From: Mesobacillus zeae
Lineage (GTDB): Bacteria > Bacillota > Bacilli > Bacillales > Cytobacillaceae
Assembly: GCF_003570705.1 (NCBI RefSeq)
Contig: NZ_QWVT01000028.1
Location: forward strand, 1-39,260
Length of the DNA stretch: 39,260 nt
Direction of reading: 5' to 3'
Shown: positions 10,401 through 18,958 of the stretch, piece by piece
Numbering within the stretch: the stretch's first letter is position 1
How the letters are laid out: every line of letters starts with the position of its first letter
The notes under the pieces: generated by a model
What the model saw: only the letters and a program-made list of their open reading frames with translations
Database searches by the model: none
Told to the model about the DNA's origin: nothing
Translations under genes and position numbers: made by a program

Positions 10401-11990
10401 ATACTTGGTAAGGGGAATCTAAGTATGAATAGCAACTTTTTCCAAATTGGGGGAGACTCAATAAAAGCGATTCAAATTGTCTCCAAATTGAAAGAAATTG
10501 GAATGACCTTAAAGGTCCAAGATATTATGGAGAAGGAAACGTTAGAGGATATAGCTTTATGTATTGACTATCAGTATGTATCTTCGCGGATCTCTCAACA
10601 TCTAGAGGAAGGAAAAATAAGAAATACCCCTATTATTCAATGGTTCCTTGAACAAAGAATGGCAGAACCACATTATTTTAATCAATCCGTACTGTTGGAG
10701 TTGAAAGAAAAAATTGGAATAGAAAATATCCAAGTCGCATTAAGAGAAATTATCCATCATCATGATACATTGAGGGTAAATTTTGATACAAATACCCAAG
10801 AGCTGTACTATAATAATCAATTGCTAGAGCAAGAAATCGAAATAGAATATTTTAACTTAAACGCATTAGATCATGATGAACCAGAAGTAATAGAAGAAAA
10901 AATTAAAGAAATTAGTGAGAAAGTAAAAAGAAGCATCACATTAGATCAAGGTTTTTTGATAAGAGCATGCTTAATAACAGTAAATGAAAAAACAGAATTG
11001 TTATTATTAACTGGCCATCATTTAGTGATTGATGGTGTATCGTGGAGAATTATCTTAGAAGACTTTCTAACCTTACTTACGCAAATCCAAAATCATCAGA
11101 ATCTAGAGTTACCACTCAAGACTCATTCATTCAAAGAATGGGCTTCAATCCTCCATGAATATAGCAATCTGGGATTTCCTGAAGAAGTTGAGTACTGGAA
11201 AGAAATATTAAATCACCCATCCTATCTACCCAAAGATTTTGATAAACCTATTGGTTTAGTAGAAGATTCAGTAACATTAAGTTATGAATTAGATGAAAAA
11301 ATTACGAAAGATTTAGGTATAAAGATAAATCAATATTACAATATGGATCTTAATGAACTACTTATTTCTTCCTTAGCTTTAACTATTCATAAAACGAGTA
11401 ACATGGAAGAAGTTGTATTTGAAGTTGAGAGACATGGTAGAGAGCAAATCAATGAGGAGATAGACATCTCAAGGACAATTGGATGGTTTACAAGTATATA
11501 CCCAGTACACTTTAAAGTAAAAGGAAATGACCTCATAACTCAATTAAAAGAATTAAAAGAAATATATAGAAAAGTACCATATAAGGGATTTAACTTTAGT
11601 GTATTGAAGTATATTAATAAGATCTTTGAAAATATCCATCACGAACCAATTCGTTTTAATTACCTTGGTGATTTTGATCATGTTTTACAGTCAGATGTAT
11701 GTAAACTTTCAAGTTTACATACTGGATCAGATGTTAGTGCAAAGAACAAACTTACAGCCCTTGTTGATGTGATAGCCATTAAGTTAAACGGAAAGTTACA
11801 GATAAATGTAACTTTTAGCTCAAATACATTTGAGAATGAAACTATGCAATCTTTTTTAGATCGTTATATCAATACAATAAAGGATATTTACCAACATTGC
11901 TCAACAAGTGGAGAGATCGAGTTTACACCTTCTGATTTTAATGAAGCAGACATTTCGGAAGAAGATTTAGAATTGCTTTTTTCAAATTAG
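7491..11990 (+). CDS. NRPS initiation protein, Cs-A(Asn)-T-E
   Basis: ATG with AGGAG 12 bases upstream. Order: starter-type condensation domain (about 1-430; H137-H138 to D142 in HHLIADG), A domain (about 455-960), T domain (GGDS Ser990, the form usual before epimerases), E domain (about 1045-1480; H1176-H1177 to D1181, plus VERHGRE, RTIGWFTS and FNYLGDF). The N-terminus (LTHAQKRIWYVEKMNP, RLRF, HQQYPYDLLVNDL) resembles the lipid-accepting first C domain of surfactin synthetase rather than an elongating C domain. The A pocket by GrsA numbering reads D-L-T-K-I-G-E-V-G-K, one conservative change from the asparagine code DLTKLGEVGK. Predicted product: N-acyl-D-Asn on the carrier. This C-A-T-E layout is that of ClbN and XcnA, which build cleavable prodrug leaders. 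It has no TE and sits after the TE gene, so gene order and assembly order differ. The tail (SEEDLELLFSN) may be a docking element. Confidence 0.9.
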   Translation: MNEPIYYNLTHAQKRIWYVEKMNPGLVIHNIGGSLRIEGKIDVSKLDKAIQLIIKHNDGLRLRFRERNEEAVQHVDEYQEENIDFVDFTEKEDKLEQFNRWIEGVFTTPFELIDGKLYYFGIYKLSDTEYGVLLNIHHLIADGWSIHLIEKQLCNYYKALEQEQDVTHLYNESYVNYIQTEKAYLNSSRFLKNKQYWNVKFEILPEIMITKRIGDPKGIRKSFKLGINESAKIRKFVIKQKQLSLATFFTALKIIYLHKTKSIDDIILGVPVFNRIGQNEKNTVGMFTSSVPLRVTCKPGMSGIDVLTAVNKELRACLVHQQYPYDLLVNDLHVRKAGYDTLFDICVNYYNTKYSNELGDIPVRVEEYYSGYQSYSLQMVVKEWLDNDEIELLIDYRISDYSDIEVERMYDQMMHLANRLIENGEEHIENLSLGHEEHLMSVFDTLNQTKADYPREKTVIDVIEEQILAQPNAMALVFQESFLTYGEMNQRINQLAHHLESKGVFKGDRVAIIATHSYELVIGILATLKVGAAYVPIDPKYPLERIEYMLQDSDAKVLYTNIEIEGLSYNQELIMADDTSIENEDTTYVSKAAPEDIAYIIYTSGSTGKPKGVMIEHRGLMNYIWWAGKAYLKDEKEVFALYSSITFDLTITSIFTPLLSGQLIAIYEDKGEEFILYKVLEDKKATVIKVTPAHLTLIKDQPNHSSSVKRFIVGGENLPVKLAKEAFDSFGGKVEIYNEYGPTETVVGCMIYQYRPEYDLGYSVPIGKPADNVEIYLFDKNLQLVTPGIVGELYIAGDGVARGYLNKEELTKNVFIHLNNERFQNKRMYKTGDLGKMLPDGNIEYIGRADNQVKLRGFRIELGEIESAIRDIDFVKEGIVQVKKDFNGHDAICAYIVSDNDFSEHAIKQQLFKKLPAYMVPSYYVNIEQVPLTSNGKVDYKQLPGISVHPVEFISSRNETERQFIQILEGILGKGNLSMNSNFFQIGGDSIKAIQIVSKLKEIGMTLKVQDIMEKETLEDIALCIDYQYVSSRISQHLEEGKIRNTPIIQWFLEQRMAEPHYFNQSVLLELKEKIGIENIQVALREIIHHHDTLRVNFDTNTQELYYNNQLLEQEIEIEYFNLNALDHDEPEVIEEKIKEISEKVKRSITLDQGFLIRACLITVNEKTELLLLTGHHLVIDGVSWRIILEDFLTLLTQIQNHQNLELPLKTHSFKEWASILHEYSNLGFPEEVEYWKEILNHPSYLPKDFDKPIGLVEDSVTLSYELDEKITKDLGIKINQYYNMDLNELLISSLALTIHKTSNMEEVVFEVERHGREQINEEIDISRTIGWFTSIYPVHFKVKGNDLITQLKELKEIYRKVPYKGFNFSVLKYINKIFENIHHEPIRFNYLGDFDHVLQSDVCKLSSLHTGSDVSAKNKLTALVDVIAIKLNGKLQINVTFSSNTFENETMQSFLDRYINTIKDIYQHCSTSGEIEFTPSDFNEADISEEDLELLFSN

Positions 11991-12062
11991 GTGCACATGG
12001 GTAAGTCTCCACTACCCACATCATTTGTAACTGAAACAATATTAAATGATAAGGAGAGTTTA

Positions 12063-15000
12063 ATGAGAAAATTTATTGCATTATTAACATTTCTGTTTAT
12101 TGTTTCTACTGTAAGCGTTTCTGTTGGACATGCTGGAAATGGAGAGGAGAGTAAAATAGACGTTATTTCAAATTATGTGGAAGAACATTTTAAGGAGTTA
12201 AAAGTCCAAGGATTAAGTATAGGAATTATTCAAAATGGTAAGGTTCAATTTTTAAATTATGGGTATAGTGATTTGGAGAAAAGACTTGAGACATCCGAGC
12301 ATACCAATTATGAGATTGGCTCTTTAACCAAATCATTTACGGCTCTTGCCATCATGAATCTAGAAAAAGAAGGACAACTCTCTTTACAGGATTCTGTATC
12401 CAAATACTTTCCAGATTTCTATGGAATATTCAATGAGAAGAAACAAGAAATTACGATTGAACAATTATTACACCACACAAGTGGTATAGGGGAAGATTCC
12501 ATTAAATTATTGAGAGAGGATGCAAGTGCGAAAGCCTTACCAAACTTGGTTGATAAAATAAAAGGTATTAAATTAGAAGACATTCCGGGTAAGCAATTTG
12601 AATATGCAACCATTAACTACGATATTTTAGGTGCCATTATAGAGAAAGTTTCCGGGAAGTCATATGAAGGGTATATAAAATCAAGTATACTAACCCCTCT
12701 ACAGATGAATAACTCCTATGTTGGAGTAGAATCAAATGATCAACAACTTTCCAAAGGCTTTAAAATCAGTTATTTTACTCCTAGAGAATACCAATCTCCG
12801 ATATTTAGAAATAATTATCCTGCTGGGTATTTAGTGTCAAATATCGAAAACATGATCAATTGGCTACAACTTCAACTTGGAGATACAACCACAAACATAA
12901 GCCCTTTAGTAAATGCCACGCATGAGGCAGACAAAACAGTTTCATCCGTTAACAACAGCTTTTATGGAAAGGGTTGGTTTGTTGCTTCGAATCGATTTGA
13001 CGAATTATATCATGGAGGGATGAATCCCAATTTCTCTTCTTATATATCATTCAGCAAAAAAAGCAATTCGGGGATAGTTATCTTAGCTAATACAAATTCT
13101 GATAATTTTTATGAAATGTCAAGTAATCTCTCTTCTTTTCTCTATGGTGATGAACTGAAACCTTTGGAAAAAAGTGCCAGTAAAATGGATGTTGTATACT
13201 CTGTTTTTTCAATCATATTATTCTCATTAGTTGCTTTACTTATATGGTTCTGCGGCTATATCGTATATGGTGCAAAAATAGGGAAGAGGCATAGAGGATT
13301 TGAAAAGGGTAGTATGAAGAAACTTATCATAAATCTTATGCTTCTTGTGCCTGTTCTGTATGGTATTTACCTATTTCCTTTTGCATTTTCAGGTGTAGAT
13401 TGGTATACGGCAGTTGTATGGAGCCCTAGTAGTTTTATTATTTTTGTCGGAAGTATTTTAACTTTGCTAATCTTTATGTATATCACGTACTTTATGTTAT
13501 TGTTATTCCCGAGTAAGAACACCTATTTTAAAGATGCCCCAGAAATTTTAACGTTAGGTGTAATAGCTGGGATATGTAATGCCGTTGTTATTTTCTTAAT
13601 TACAAGTGCATTAAATGGAACAGGGGATTTGAGCTATACAGTCTATTACTTTGTATTAGCATTAATTATCTATATTAGTGGCAGAAGAACACTAGAAGTC
13701 AAGTTAGTAGATGTAGCACAGACGATTATTGAATCGATTAGGAAAAAAATATTCGATAGACTTTTCCAAATCAGTTATGAAAAGTTTGAAAAGATGGAGT
13801 CTGGTAGAATTATTGCAACGATTACAGATGATATTAATCGAATTGGAAATTTAGCAGGATTAGCTGTAGTGATTACCACAAGCTTTATTACTATTATTTC
13901 AGCCTTTATCTATTTGGGAACTGTATCTGGGTTGGGTATGATTATTTCACTATTGATAATCGTTATGATGGCTGGAATATATGCCTACTTTGATAGTAAA
14001 GCCGGAAAGCACTTAAATGTGGCAAGAGAAACTCAAAATAAATTCTTGTCAAAAGTAGAAGGTCTCATTTATGGATTTAAAGATATTTCTCTTCATAGAA
14101 CTAAAAAATCTGAATATTGGGAAGAAGTTCGTAAAATTAACTCCGAGTATAAATCTAACAATGTATATGCTTTTAAAATGTTTGTTAATGCCTTTATGTT
14201 AGGTGAATCTCTGTTTATCATTGTGATGGGATTTATCGTGTTTGGATTTTCATTTGTTTTTCATATAATAGATGAACATGAATTGACTACATTTATTATG
14301 ATTTTACTTTATCTTTTAGGCCCAATAAATGGGATCCTAAATGCTATACCACAATTAGCACAAATAAGAGTGGCTATTGATCGAGTAAAGTCGTTGCTTG
14401 GCCAATTCCCTGATATGGAACATAAGGATAAGCCAGTCATTCTAGATTATTATGAGGAAATAGACAGCTTAAGTAGTAGTCAATTAACTTTTACATATGG
14501 AAATGAAGAAACGGATGGATTTACAGTTGGTCCTATTGATTTCGCCGTAAATAAAGGAGAGATCCTGTTTATCATTGGTGGTAATGGTAGTGGCAAATCG
14601 ACCCTTATTAAACTGATTACTGGCTTGTATAAACCTTTAACTGGTAGTATAAGAATTAACAACAAGGAGATTGATCAGGGTATAATTGGCGAATATATTT
14701 CTTCGGTTTTTTCTGATTCACATCTGTTTGAAAGATTCTACAATACCGATTTATCAGAAAAGAAGGAAATAATTGATGATTACTTACAGCTACTTGAACT
14801 AGACAAAAAAGTCGATGTCCATCATGATACCCTGAGTACTGTTTCATTATCAACTGGACAGAAGAAAAGACTTCACCTATTGAGATGCTATTTAGAAGAT
14901 AAGCCAATTTATATCTTTGATGAATTGGCAGCAGATCAAGATCCTCATTTTAGAAAGATTTTTTATAGGGAATTACTACCACAGATGAAAGCTGAAGGAA

Positions 15001-15110
15001 AAATAGTGATTGCGGTAACGCATGATGACCATTACTTCGATGTGGCTGATAAAATATTCAAGTTAGATATGGGCAGAATGGACAACATTAGTCATCAGTA
15101 CAATAAATAA
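12063..15110 (+). CDS. S12 peptidase fused to cyclic-peptide-type ABC exporter
   Basis: I chose the ATG at 12063 (AAGGAGAG at 12051-12058, followed by a signal peptide MRKFIALLTFLFIVSTV) over the in-frame GTG at 11991 that abuts the preceding stop. Residues about 30-355 are a beta-lactamase/S12 serine hydrolase on the outer face: SLTK (S87, K90), YATIN (Y181), and HGG (317-319). A linker of hydrophobic helices (about 380-480) leads to a SyrD/PvdE-like ABC permease (about 490-760). The ATPase follows: Walker A 839-846, signature LSTGQKK from 929, Walker B Asp953-Glu954, H-loop His987. In N-acyl-D-Asn systems the ClbP/XcnG peptidase removes the acyl-D-Asn cap after transport, and ZmaM-type members carry an ABC half like this. 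Next to a Cs-A(Asn)-T-E gene, this protein most likely exports and activates the peptide. The third position of the YxN-like motif is Thr, a point to check. Otherwise it could be a plain exporter with an esterase/peptidase of other function. Confidence 0.9.
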   Translation: MRKFIALLTFLFIVSTVSVSVGHAGNGEESKIDVISNYVEEHFKELKVQGLSIGIIQNGKVQFLNYGYSDLEKRLETSEHTNYEIGSLTKSFTALAIMNLEKEGQLSLQDSVSKYFPDFYGIFNEKKQEITIEQLLHHTSGIGEDSIKLLREDASAKALPNLVDKIKGIKLEDIPGKQFEYATINYDILGAIIEKVSGKSYEGYIKSSILTPLQMNNSYVGVESNDQQLSKGFKISYFTPREYQSPIFRNNYPAGYLVSNIENMINWLQLQLGDTTTNISPLVNATHEADKTVSSVNNSFYGKGWFVASNRFDELYHGGMNPNFSSYISFSKKSNSGIVILANTNSDNFYEMSSNLSSFLYGDELKPLEKSASKMDVVYSVFSIILFSLVALLIWFCGYIVYGAKIGKRHRGFEKGSMKKLIINLMLLVPVLYGIYLFPFAFSGVDWYTAVVWSPSSFIIFVGSILTLLIFMYITYFMLLLFPSKNTYFKDAPEILTLGVIAGICNAVVIFLITSALNGTGDLSYTVYYFVLALIIYISGRRTLEVKLVDVAQTIIESIRKKIFDRLFQISYEKFEKMESGRIIATITDDINRIGNLAGLAVVITTSFITIISAFIYLGTVSGLGMIISLLIIVMMAGIYAYFDSKAGKHLNVARETQNKFLSKVEGLIYGFKDISLHRTKKSEYWEEVRKINSEYKSNNVYAFKMFVNAFMLGESLFIIVMGFIVFGFSFVFHIIDEHELTTFIMILLYLLGPINGILNAIPQLAQIRVAIDRVKSLLGQFPDMEHKDKPVILDYYEEIDSLSSSQLTFTYGNEETDGFTVGPIDFAVNKGEILFIIGGNGSGKSTLIKLITGLYKPLTGSIRINNKEIDQGIIGEYISSVFSDSHLFERFYNTDLSEKKEIIDDYLQLLELDKKVDVHHDTLSTVSLSTGQKKRLHLLRCYLEDKPIYIFDELAADQDPHFRKIFYRELLPQMKAEGKIVIAVTHDDHYFDVADKIFKLDMGRMDNISHQYNK

Positions 15111-15157
15111 GATTCAATAACATCATAAGGATAGACGCAAAGAAGATATACACAAGG

Positions 15158-15268
15158 TAAGCCAGGACATTATTGGATGCCACTTGCTCAGTTCTTACGC
15201 AAAGAAAGGAATTCAAGTTGTTCTTGTCAATCCCATGCACATCAAACTCGCTCTTATAAAAAACAAAA
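15158..15268 (+). pseudogene. IS110-family transposase remnant
   Basis: Two frames read GHYWMPLAQFLRKE and then GIQVVLVNPMHIKLAL. Together these match the N-terminal region of IS110-type transposases, broken by a frameshift at the run aaagaaagg. Only about 35 codons survive and no terminal repeats can be seen. It lies between the exporter gene and the broken PPTase gene, and may mark the event that damaged the latter. Confidence 0.65.
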
Positions 15269-15287
15269 GCAGTAACTAGTACACGAA

Positions 15288-15688
15288 ATGATAGAAATTT
15301 TTGCTGGACAGATTCCGATTAAGCTAGAACCTGATAGATTTCGAAAAATGCTACAATGTGTCTCTTTGGAAAAGCAAGAACGAATCAAATATCAACGATT
15401 TTTCTTACAATATTTCACACTCAGGAGAATGGGTTGTCTGCGCTGTTCATTTATTCCCGATTGGTATTGATGTCGAGAAGGTGGGGAAACTTCATCTCGA
15501 TATCGCTGAACGCTATTTTACAGAAGAGGAAAACAGGGACTTACTTGACAAGTCTAAAGATGAACAGTTGTCCTACTTTTTTGACTTATGGTCAAGAATA
15601 CAAATTAGCTGTAAGTGTGAGAGCAGATGATTTTCCAGGAAGAATAGAATATATAGATTTGACAACATTATACGAAGAATTAGTCTAA
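15288..15688 (+). pseudogene. Sfp-type phosphopantetheinyl transferase, broken
   Basis: The start (IFAGQIPIKLEP, SLEKQERIKYQRFF) matches the N-terminus of Sfp-like PPTases. A second frame continues with YNISHSGEWVVCAVH and PIGIDVEKVG to FFDLWS (15402-15596). A third gives the C-terminal end (QEYKLAVSVRADDFP to LYEELV). Compared with Sfp (about 224 aa), roughly 50 residues are missing between RRF and NISHSG. A second segment after WS, holding the conserved KESxxK helix, is also gone, and each deletion shifts frame. Such an enzyme would load phosphopantetheine onto the T domains. This copy cannot work, so another PPTase in the genome must do the job if the cluster is active. Confidence 0.85.
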
Positions 15689-15706
15689 TAGATATACGGG
15701 GGAGTT

Positions 15707-16411
15707 ATGGAGAAAATTAAGTTGTTTTGTCTTCCATATGCTGGTAGTTCTGCGACGGTATATATGAAATGGAAAAAGTATTTACATCATTCAATCCAGC
15801 TTATTCCTATTGAGCTTGCAGGTAGAGGAAAGCGTATAGTAGAACCGTTGTACACAGATATTGAAGAGGCAGTAAATGATATATATGAGAAGATACAAGA
15901 TGAGTTAGAAGACACTCCCTATGCTTTTTTTGGACATAGTATGGGAAGTTTACTCGCTTTTGAATGCATCCATAAGATTAGATCACAAAAAAAAAGAATG
16001 CCTGAAACCATCTTTTTTTCTGGAAAAAAACCGCCCCATAAAAAGATGGACAAGATATACCATGTTTTGCCAAACGCGGAGTTTATAAAAGAGATCCTGG
16101 AAATGGGAGGCACACCAAAAGAAATAGTAGAACATAAAGAATTGCTTCAGATTTTTATTCCTATTTTAAAGGCGGATTTTAGAATTGTGGAAACATATGA
16201 TTACAAAGAGAAGGGCGAAGTTTTTGATTGCGATATTGTTGCAATGAATGGAAAACAAGATAATTTAACAACAGATATGGGGGAATGGAATAAATATACA
16301 AGTGGAGAATTTCGGATTTACAATTTCGACGGTGATCATTTTTTTATTCATGATCATTTAGAAACGGTTGTGAATTTGATTAATCAAGAATTGATTATTA
16401 GGAGATGTTAG
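15707..16411 (+). CDS. Type II (external) thioesterase
   Basis: An alpha/beta hydrolase of 234 aa, the usual size for SrfA-TEII/GrsT proteins. The start motif LFCLPYAGSSATVY, GHSMGS (Ser78), Asp185 in GKQDNLTT, and GDHFFIH (His211) give the full triad. It removes wrong or stalled acyl groups, including acetyl from mis-primed carriers, from the NRPS T domains in trans. It has a good site (GGGGGAG) before its ATG and follows the broken PPTase by 18 bases, so it was probably co-transcribed with the NRPS genes. Unlike the PPTase it is intact. Confidence 0.92.
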   Translation: MEKIKLFCLPYAGSSATVYMKWKKYLHHSIQLIPIELAGRGKRIVEPLYTDIEEAVNDIYEKIQDELEDTPYAFFGHSMGSLLAFECIHKIRSQKKRMPETIFFSGKKPPHKKMDKIYHVLPNAEFIKEILEMGGTPKEIVEHKELLQIFIPILKADFRIVETYDYKEKGEVFDCDIVAMNGKQDNLTTDMGEWNKYTSGEFRIYNFDGDHFFIHDHLETVVNLINQELIIRRC

Positions 16412-16750
16412 CAATGGCTGAAGTTAATTTTTATCAGACATGAAACGCGCGTTATGATAAGACAACTGAAGAACATTGAAGAAGTTGTAACAAAACTGTT
16501 AGCTGATTATCCAACATATTTTCATGTAAGGGACAAAGAAAGAAAAAAAGAAAAGGGGAATCAGTAATCGTACGAATACAACAAAGAATTGTGACACAAG
16601 AGGCAATTCGATGAAGTAATAAGTTATGAATGAATATGTGGATATGATCGAAGAAGCCAACGACTTCAGGTAACAATATGTTCACGCAGCGGTGGACAAG
16701 CCACCCTGGTCCCGGAAGATTCCGACAGCAGCTCGAAGTGATTTCGATGA
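16412..16750. other. Gene-poor stretch with unrecognised short frames
   Basis: No intact gene seen. A + strand frame of about 40 codons from 16437 (reading RQLKNIEEVVTKLLADYPTY) ends in a Lys/Arg-rich tail at 16567. A more GC-rich patch (about 16670-16740) carries no frame I recognise. The stretch separates the TEII gene from a condensation-domain remnant and is probably degraded NRPS or mobile DNA. Confidence 0.4.
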
Positions 16751-17101
16751 TGCATAGAACCAATTGATAAAGATACTTATTTCTTAGATACAGGAATTAA
16801 TTTTGTGAATTATAAGAGGAAGGAAAAAGAAAATATTTCTAATTATAAAATCATAGAAGTTTTAGGATCTGAGAAAGAACCAGAGTTTGAATTTTTTAAC
16901 AATGTTCACTTTAATAGAATTCCAGGGCTCCATCTTGTAATTAATCAGACTAGCGATGGTTTAACTTTTAACTTTTATTATCATATTGAAAGGTTTGATA
17001 AATCAACTATTCTCAGATGGTCAGATGAATTTACAGCAATGTTAGACGAAATTATTTTTGATTTAATTAACTCGCAAATGGAACTTGTTTTTAATAAATA
17101 A
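16751..17101 (+). pseudogene. Condensation-domain C-terminal remnant
   Basis: The frame is open from just after a TGA at 16748; a GTG at 16805 could start a 98-aa product. The sequence FFNNVHFNRIPGLHLVINQ, then DGLTFNFYYHIERFD, then FTAMLDEII follows the strand-turn-strand-helix pattern of the last 80 residues of NRPS condensation domains. The HHxxxDG half is absent, so it cannot be a working C domain. It is most likely what remains of a further NRPS gene at the cluster edge. I assign the family from pattern only. Confidence 0.45.
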
Positions 17102-17224
17102 AATTAATTTTCTTATTCTAATTCTCCAATAAGCTTGCTGAACTGACTTGGCATAGATGATATTGTGTCCCAAATGAGCTATCATTGCAGAATTTACTAA
17201 GGTGATGTTTATTGCAAAATAAAA

Positions 17225-17665
17225 GTGCAGACCTGACGGAACGCTGTACCGGTTTTCCAGATAGCGAATGACGTTGTCCTTCTGTATCTTTCTTGTTATA
17301 CTGGTCGTGAGAGAATGTTCGAATAAATAGGTATCAGAGACGTTTTGCAAGTGTTGCTTTTCCAGGGCGTGCACTTCGAAAGGTCTCTTTTTTGTGTTGT
17401 GATGAATTTTGTAATTACCCGTACGTTTCAACCAAGCTAAGTTGGCATTATTCCAGTCGGCCAGGTTATCAAAAATACGGTTTCTACTGAAGTTGAATTT
17501 AACGAACTTCACGACTTGCTCAATTTTGCCTTTTGACTCGGGATCGCTTTTCCGATAGAGATAAATTTTAAATCCTCGTACCGACTGATACTTCGTGAAT
17601 TCAGCCGTCAAAATAAGGTCCCCGGCGTTCTCACTGACCGCTATAGTAACAAGAAATATAGACAC
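17225..17665 (-). pseudogene. IS21-family transposase (IstA) fragment
   Basis: Reading right to left: VSENAGDLILTAEF, RKSDPESKGKIEQVVKFV, then LAWLKRTGNYKIHHNTKKRP, EVHALEKQHL and VIRYLENRYSVPSG. This is the catalytic-end and C-terminal part of IS21-type IstA. The N-terminal half is missing, homology fades after RYSVPSG (about 17225), and no istB follows. The element is therefore a dead remnant between the NRPS region and the efflux operon. Confidence 0.8.
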
Positions 17666-17737
17666 AAGAGTAAGTAGAGAATATCAAATAACTACCTTCT
17701 CAAGGGGATATATTGGTTTAAAACATTGCACTTGTAA

Positions 17738-18958
17738 TCAACTTGTCTTCTTCTCTTTATTCACTGGTAGTTTGTTTTGATACAGTGAGGAAAATAAATA
17801 AAACAATCCTGGTAAGATAATTATTGCACCTGCAATTCCATATATTTGCCTTATATTCATATGTAAGAAGGATGACGATGCGAACACTATGCCTATTGGC
17901 ATAGTGATTCGGAGAAAGAGCAAACGAACAGCGCTCAGCTGGGGTAGGCGATCTTTAGGAGCTTCACGCTGAAAAGCTGCTGCACTTTGAGCATTAAAAA
18001 GTGGAAAAGCAATCCCTCCGAATAACTCACATACCCAAGCTAATGGTACGGAATGAACAAAAAATAATAGTACGAAGGAGAGACCTCCTCCGATTAAACC
18101 AAGATACATAGTCTGAGGTGTTTTAGGAACCCGCGTAAGTAAGACCATCCCTAGTGCATAGCCGATTGGGAAAGCACCAGAAAAGATGGCATATTCCCAT
18201 GAGTGGCCGTTAAGTTCTCCTTTTATAAACGGAATACCAATAACCAATGCTGCTCCTACTGCAAACTGGACGGTGGAGGAAAGAAGAGACAATCTTAAGA
18301 GATAGGGATTCTTGAAAAATATACGGTATCCTGTCTTCATTTCAGCCCACCAAAACTTTTTAGACCAGGTAGCTACCTTCTCTGTACTTCTTATAGGAAT
18401 ATGTAAGATTGAAAGAAAACTGATAAAGAACATAATTGATGAAAAAACATAAATAAAATGTACAGGACTTACTAGCAGTAACAAAGATGTAGCTCCAGGA
18501 GCGATAAAGCTCATAAGGCGAATGGTAGCATCTAATAATCCATTTGCCTGAGTAAGCTTCTCTTCTTTACAAATATCAGGGAGCAGGGAAAAAGAAATGC
18601 TAGCATAGATGGGCTGCAATAGTCCCAATGTACATTGCAGAATGATTAGCCCTAGGATGGTTCCTGTATACTTATCTGTGATATATCCAGCCAGAGGAAG
18701 AAGGTATGCAAAGGAACGAATAAGCTGTATGTTACGAAGCATCTTCTCCTTTACAACATAATTGAGAAAGGGAGTACTTATACTTTGTAGAAGCAAAGAA
18801 GGAATAAAATAAATAAGCCAGAGTGCTCCCATCCATTCCTTAGAACCTGTGACTTGATATAGTAACAGTCCATTTAGAATTCCGCCAGCGGCCCCACCAA
18901 ATTCCGATACAACTTCTCCCACCCATAGTGCCTTAAATGATTTGGAGTACGTCTTCAT
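17738..18958 (-). CDS. MFS efflux transporter
   Basis: A 406-aa membrane protein with about 12 hydrophobic segments, the usual size of 12-TM major facilitator drug exporters. The start MKTYSKSFKALWVGEVVSEF and the helix-loop after TM2 fit the macrolide-efflux/EntS-like branch. Its ATG overlaps the stop of the upstream ArsR-type regulator by 4 bases (ATGA), so the two are translationally coupled and the regulator probably controls it. The exported compound is unknown. A role in immunity to the neighbouring peptide is possible but not shown. The 3' end abuts IS21 debris without a clear terminator. Confidence 0.88.
   Translation of the reverse strand: MKTYSKSFKALWVGEVVSEFGGAAGGILNGLLLYQVTGSKEWMGALWLIYFIPSLLLQSISTPFLNYVVKEKMLRNIQLIRSFAYLLPLAGYITDKYTGTILGLIILQCTLGLLQPIYASISFSLLPDICKEEKLTQANGLLDATIRLMSFIAPGATSLLLLVSPVHFIYVFSSIMFFISFLSILHIPIRSTEKVATWSKKFWWAEMKTGYRIFFKNPYLLRLSLLSSTVQFAVGAALVIGIPFIKGELNGHSWEYAIFSGAFPIGYALGMVLLTRVPKTPQTMYLGLIGGGLSFVLLFFVHSVPLAWVCELFGGIAFPLFNAQSAAAFQREAPKDRLPQLSAVRLLFLRITMPIGIVFASSSFLHMNIRQIYGIAGAIIILPGLFYLFSSLYQNKLPVNKEKKTS

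Noticed and set aside
11991-12062. GTG at 11991 as the start of the peptidase/ABC gene
   Set aside because: It has no ribosome site of its own and would put 24 polar residues before the signal peptide; ATG 12063 has AAGGAG at good spacing.
16452-16763. 103-aa frame on the - strand after the TEII gene
   Set aside because: No recognisable domain and no ribosome site; low-complexity Leu/Phe runs suggest chance.
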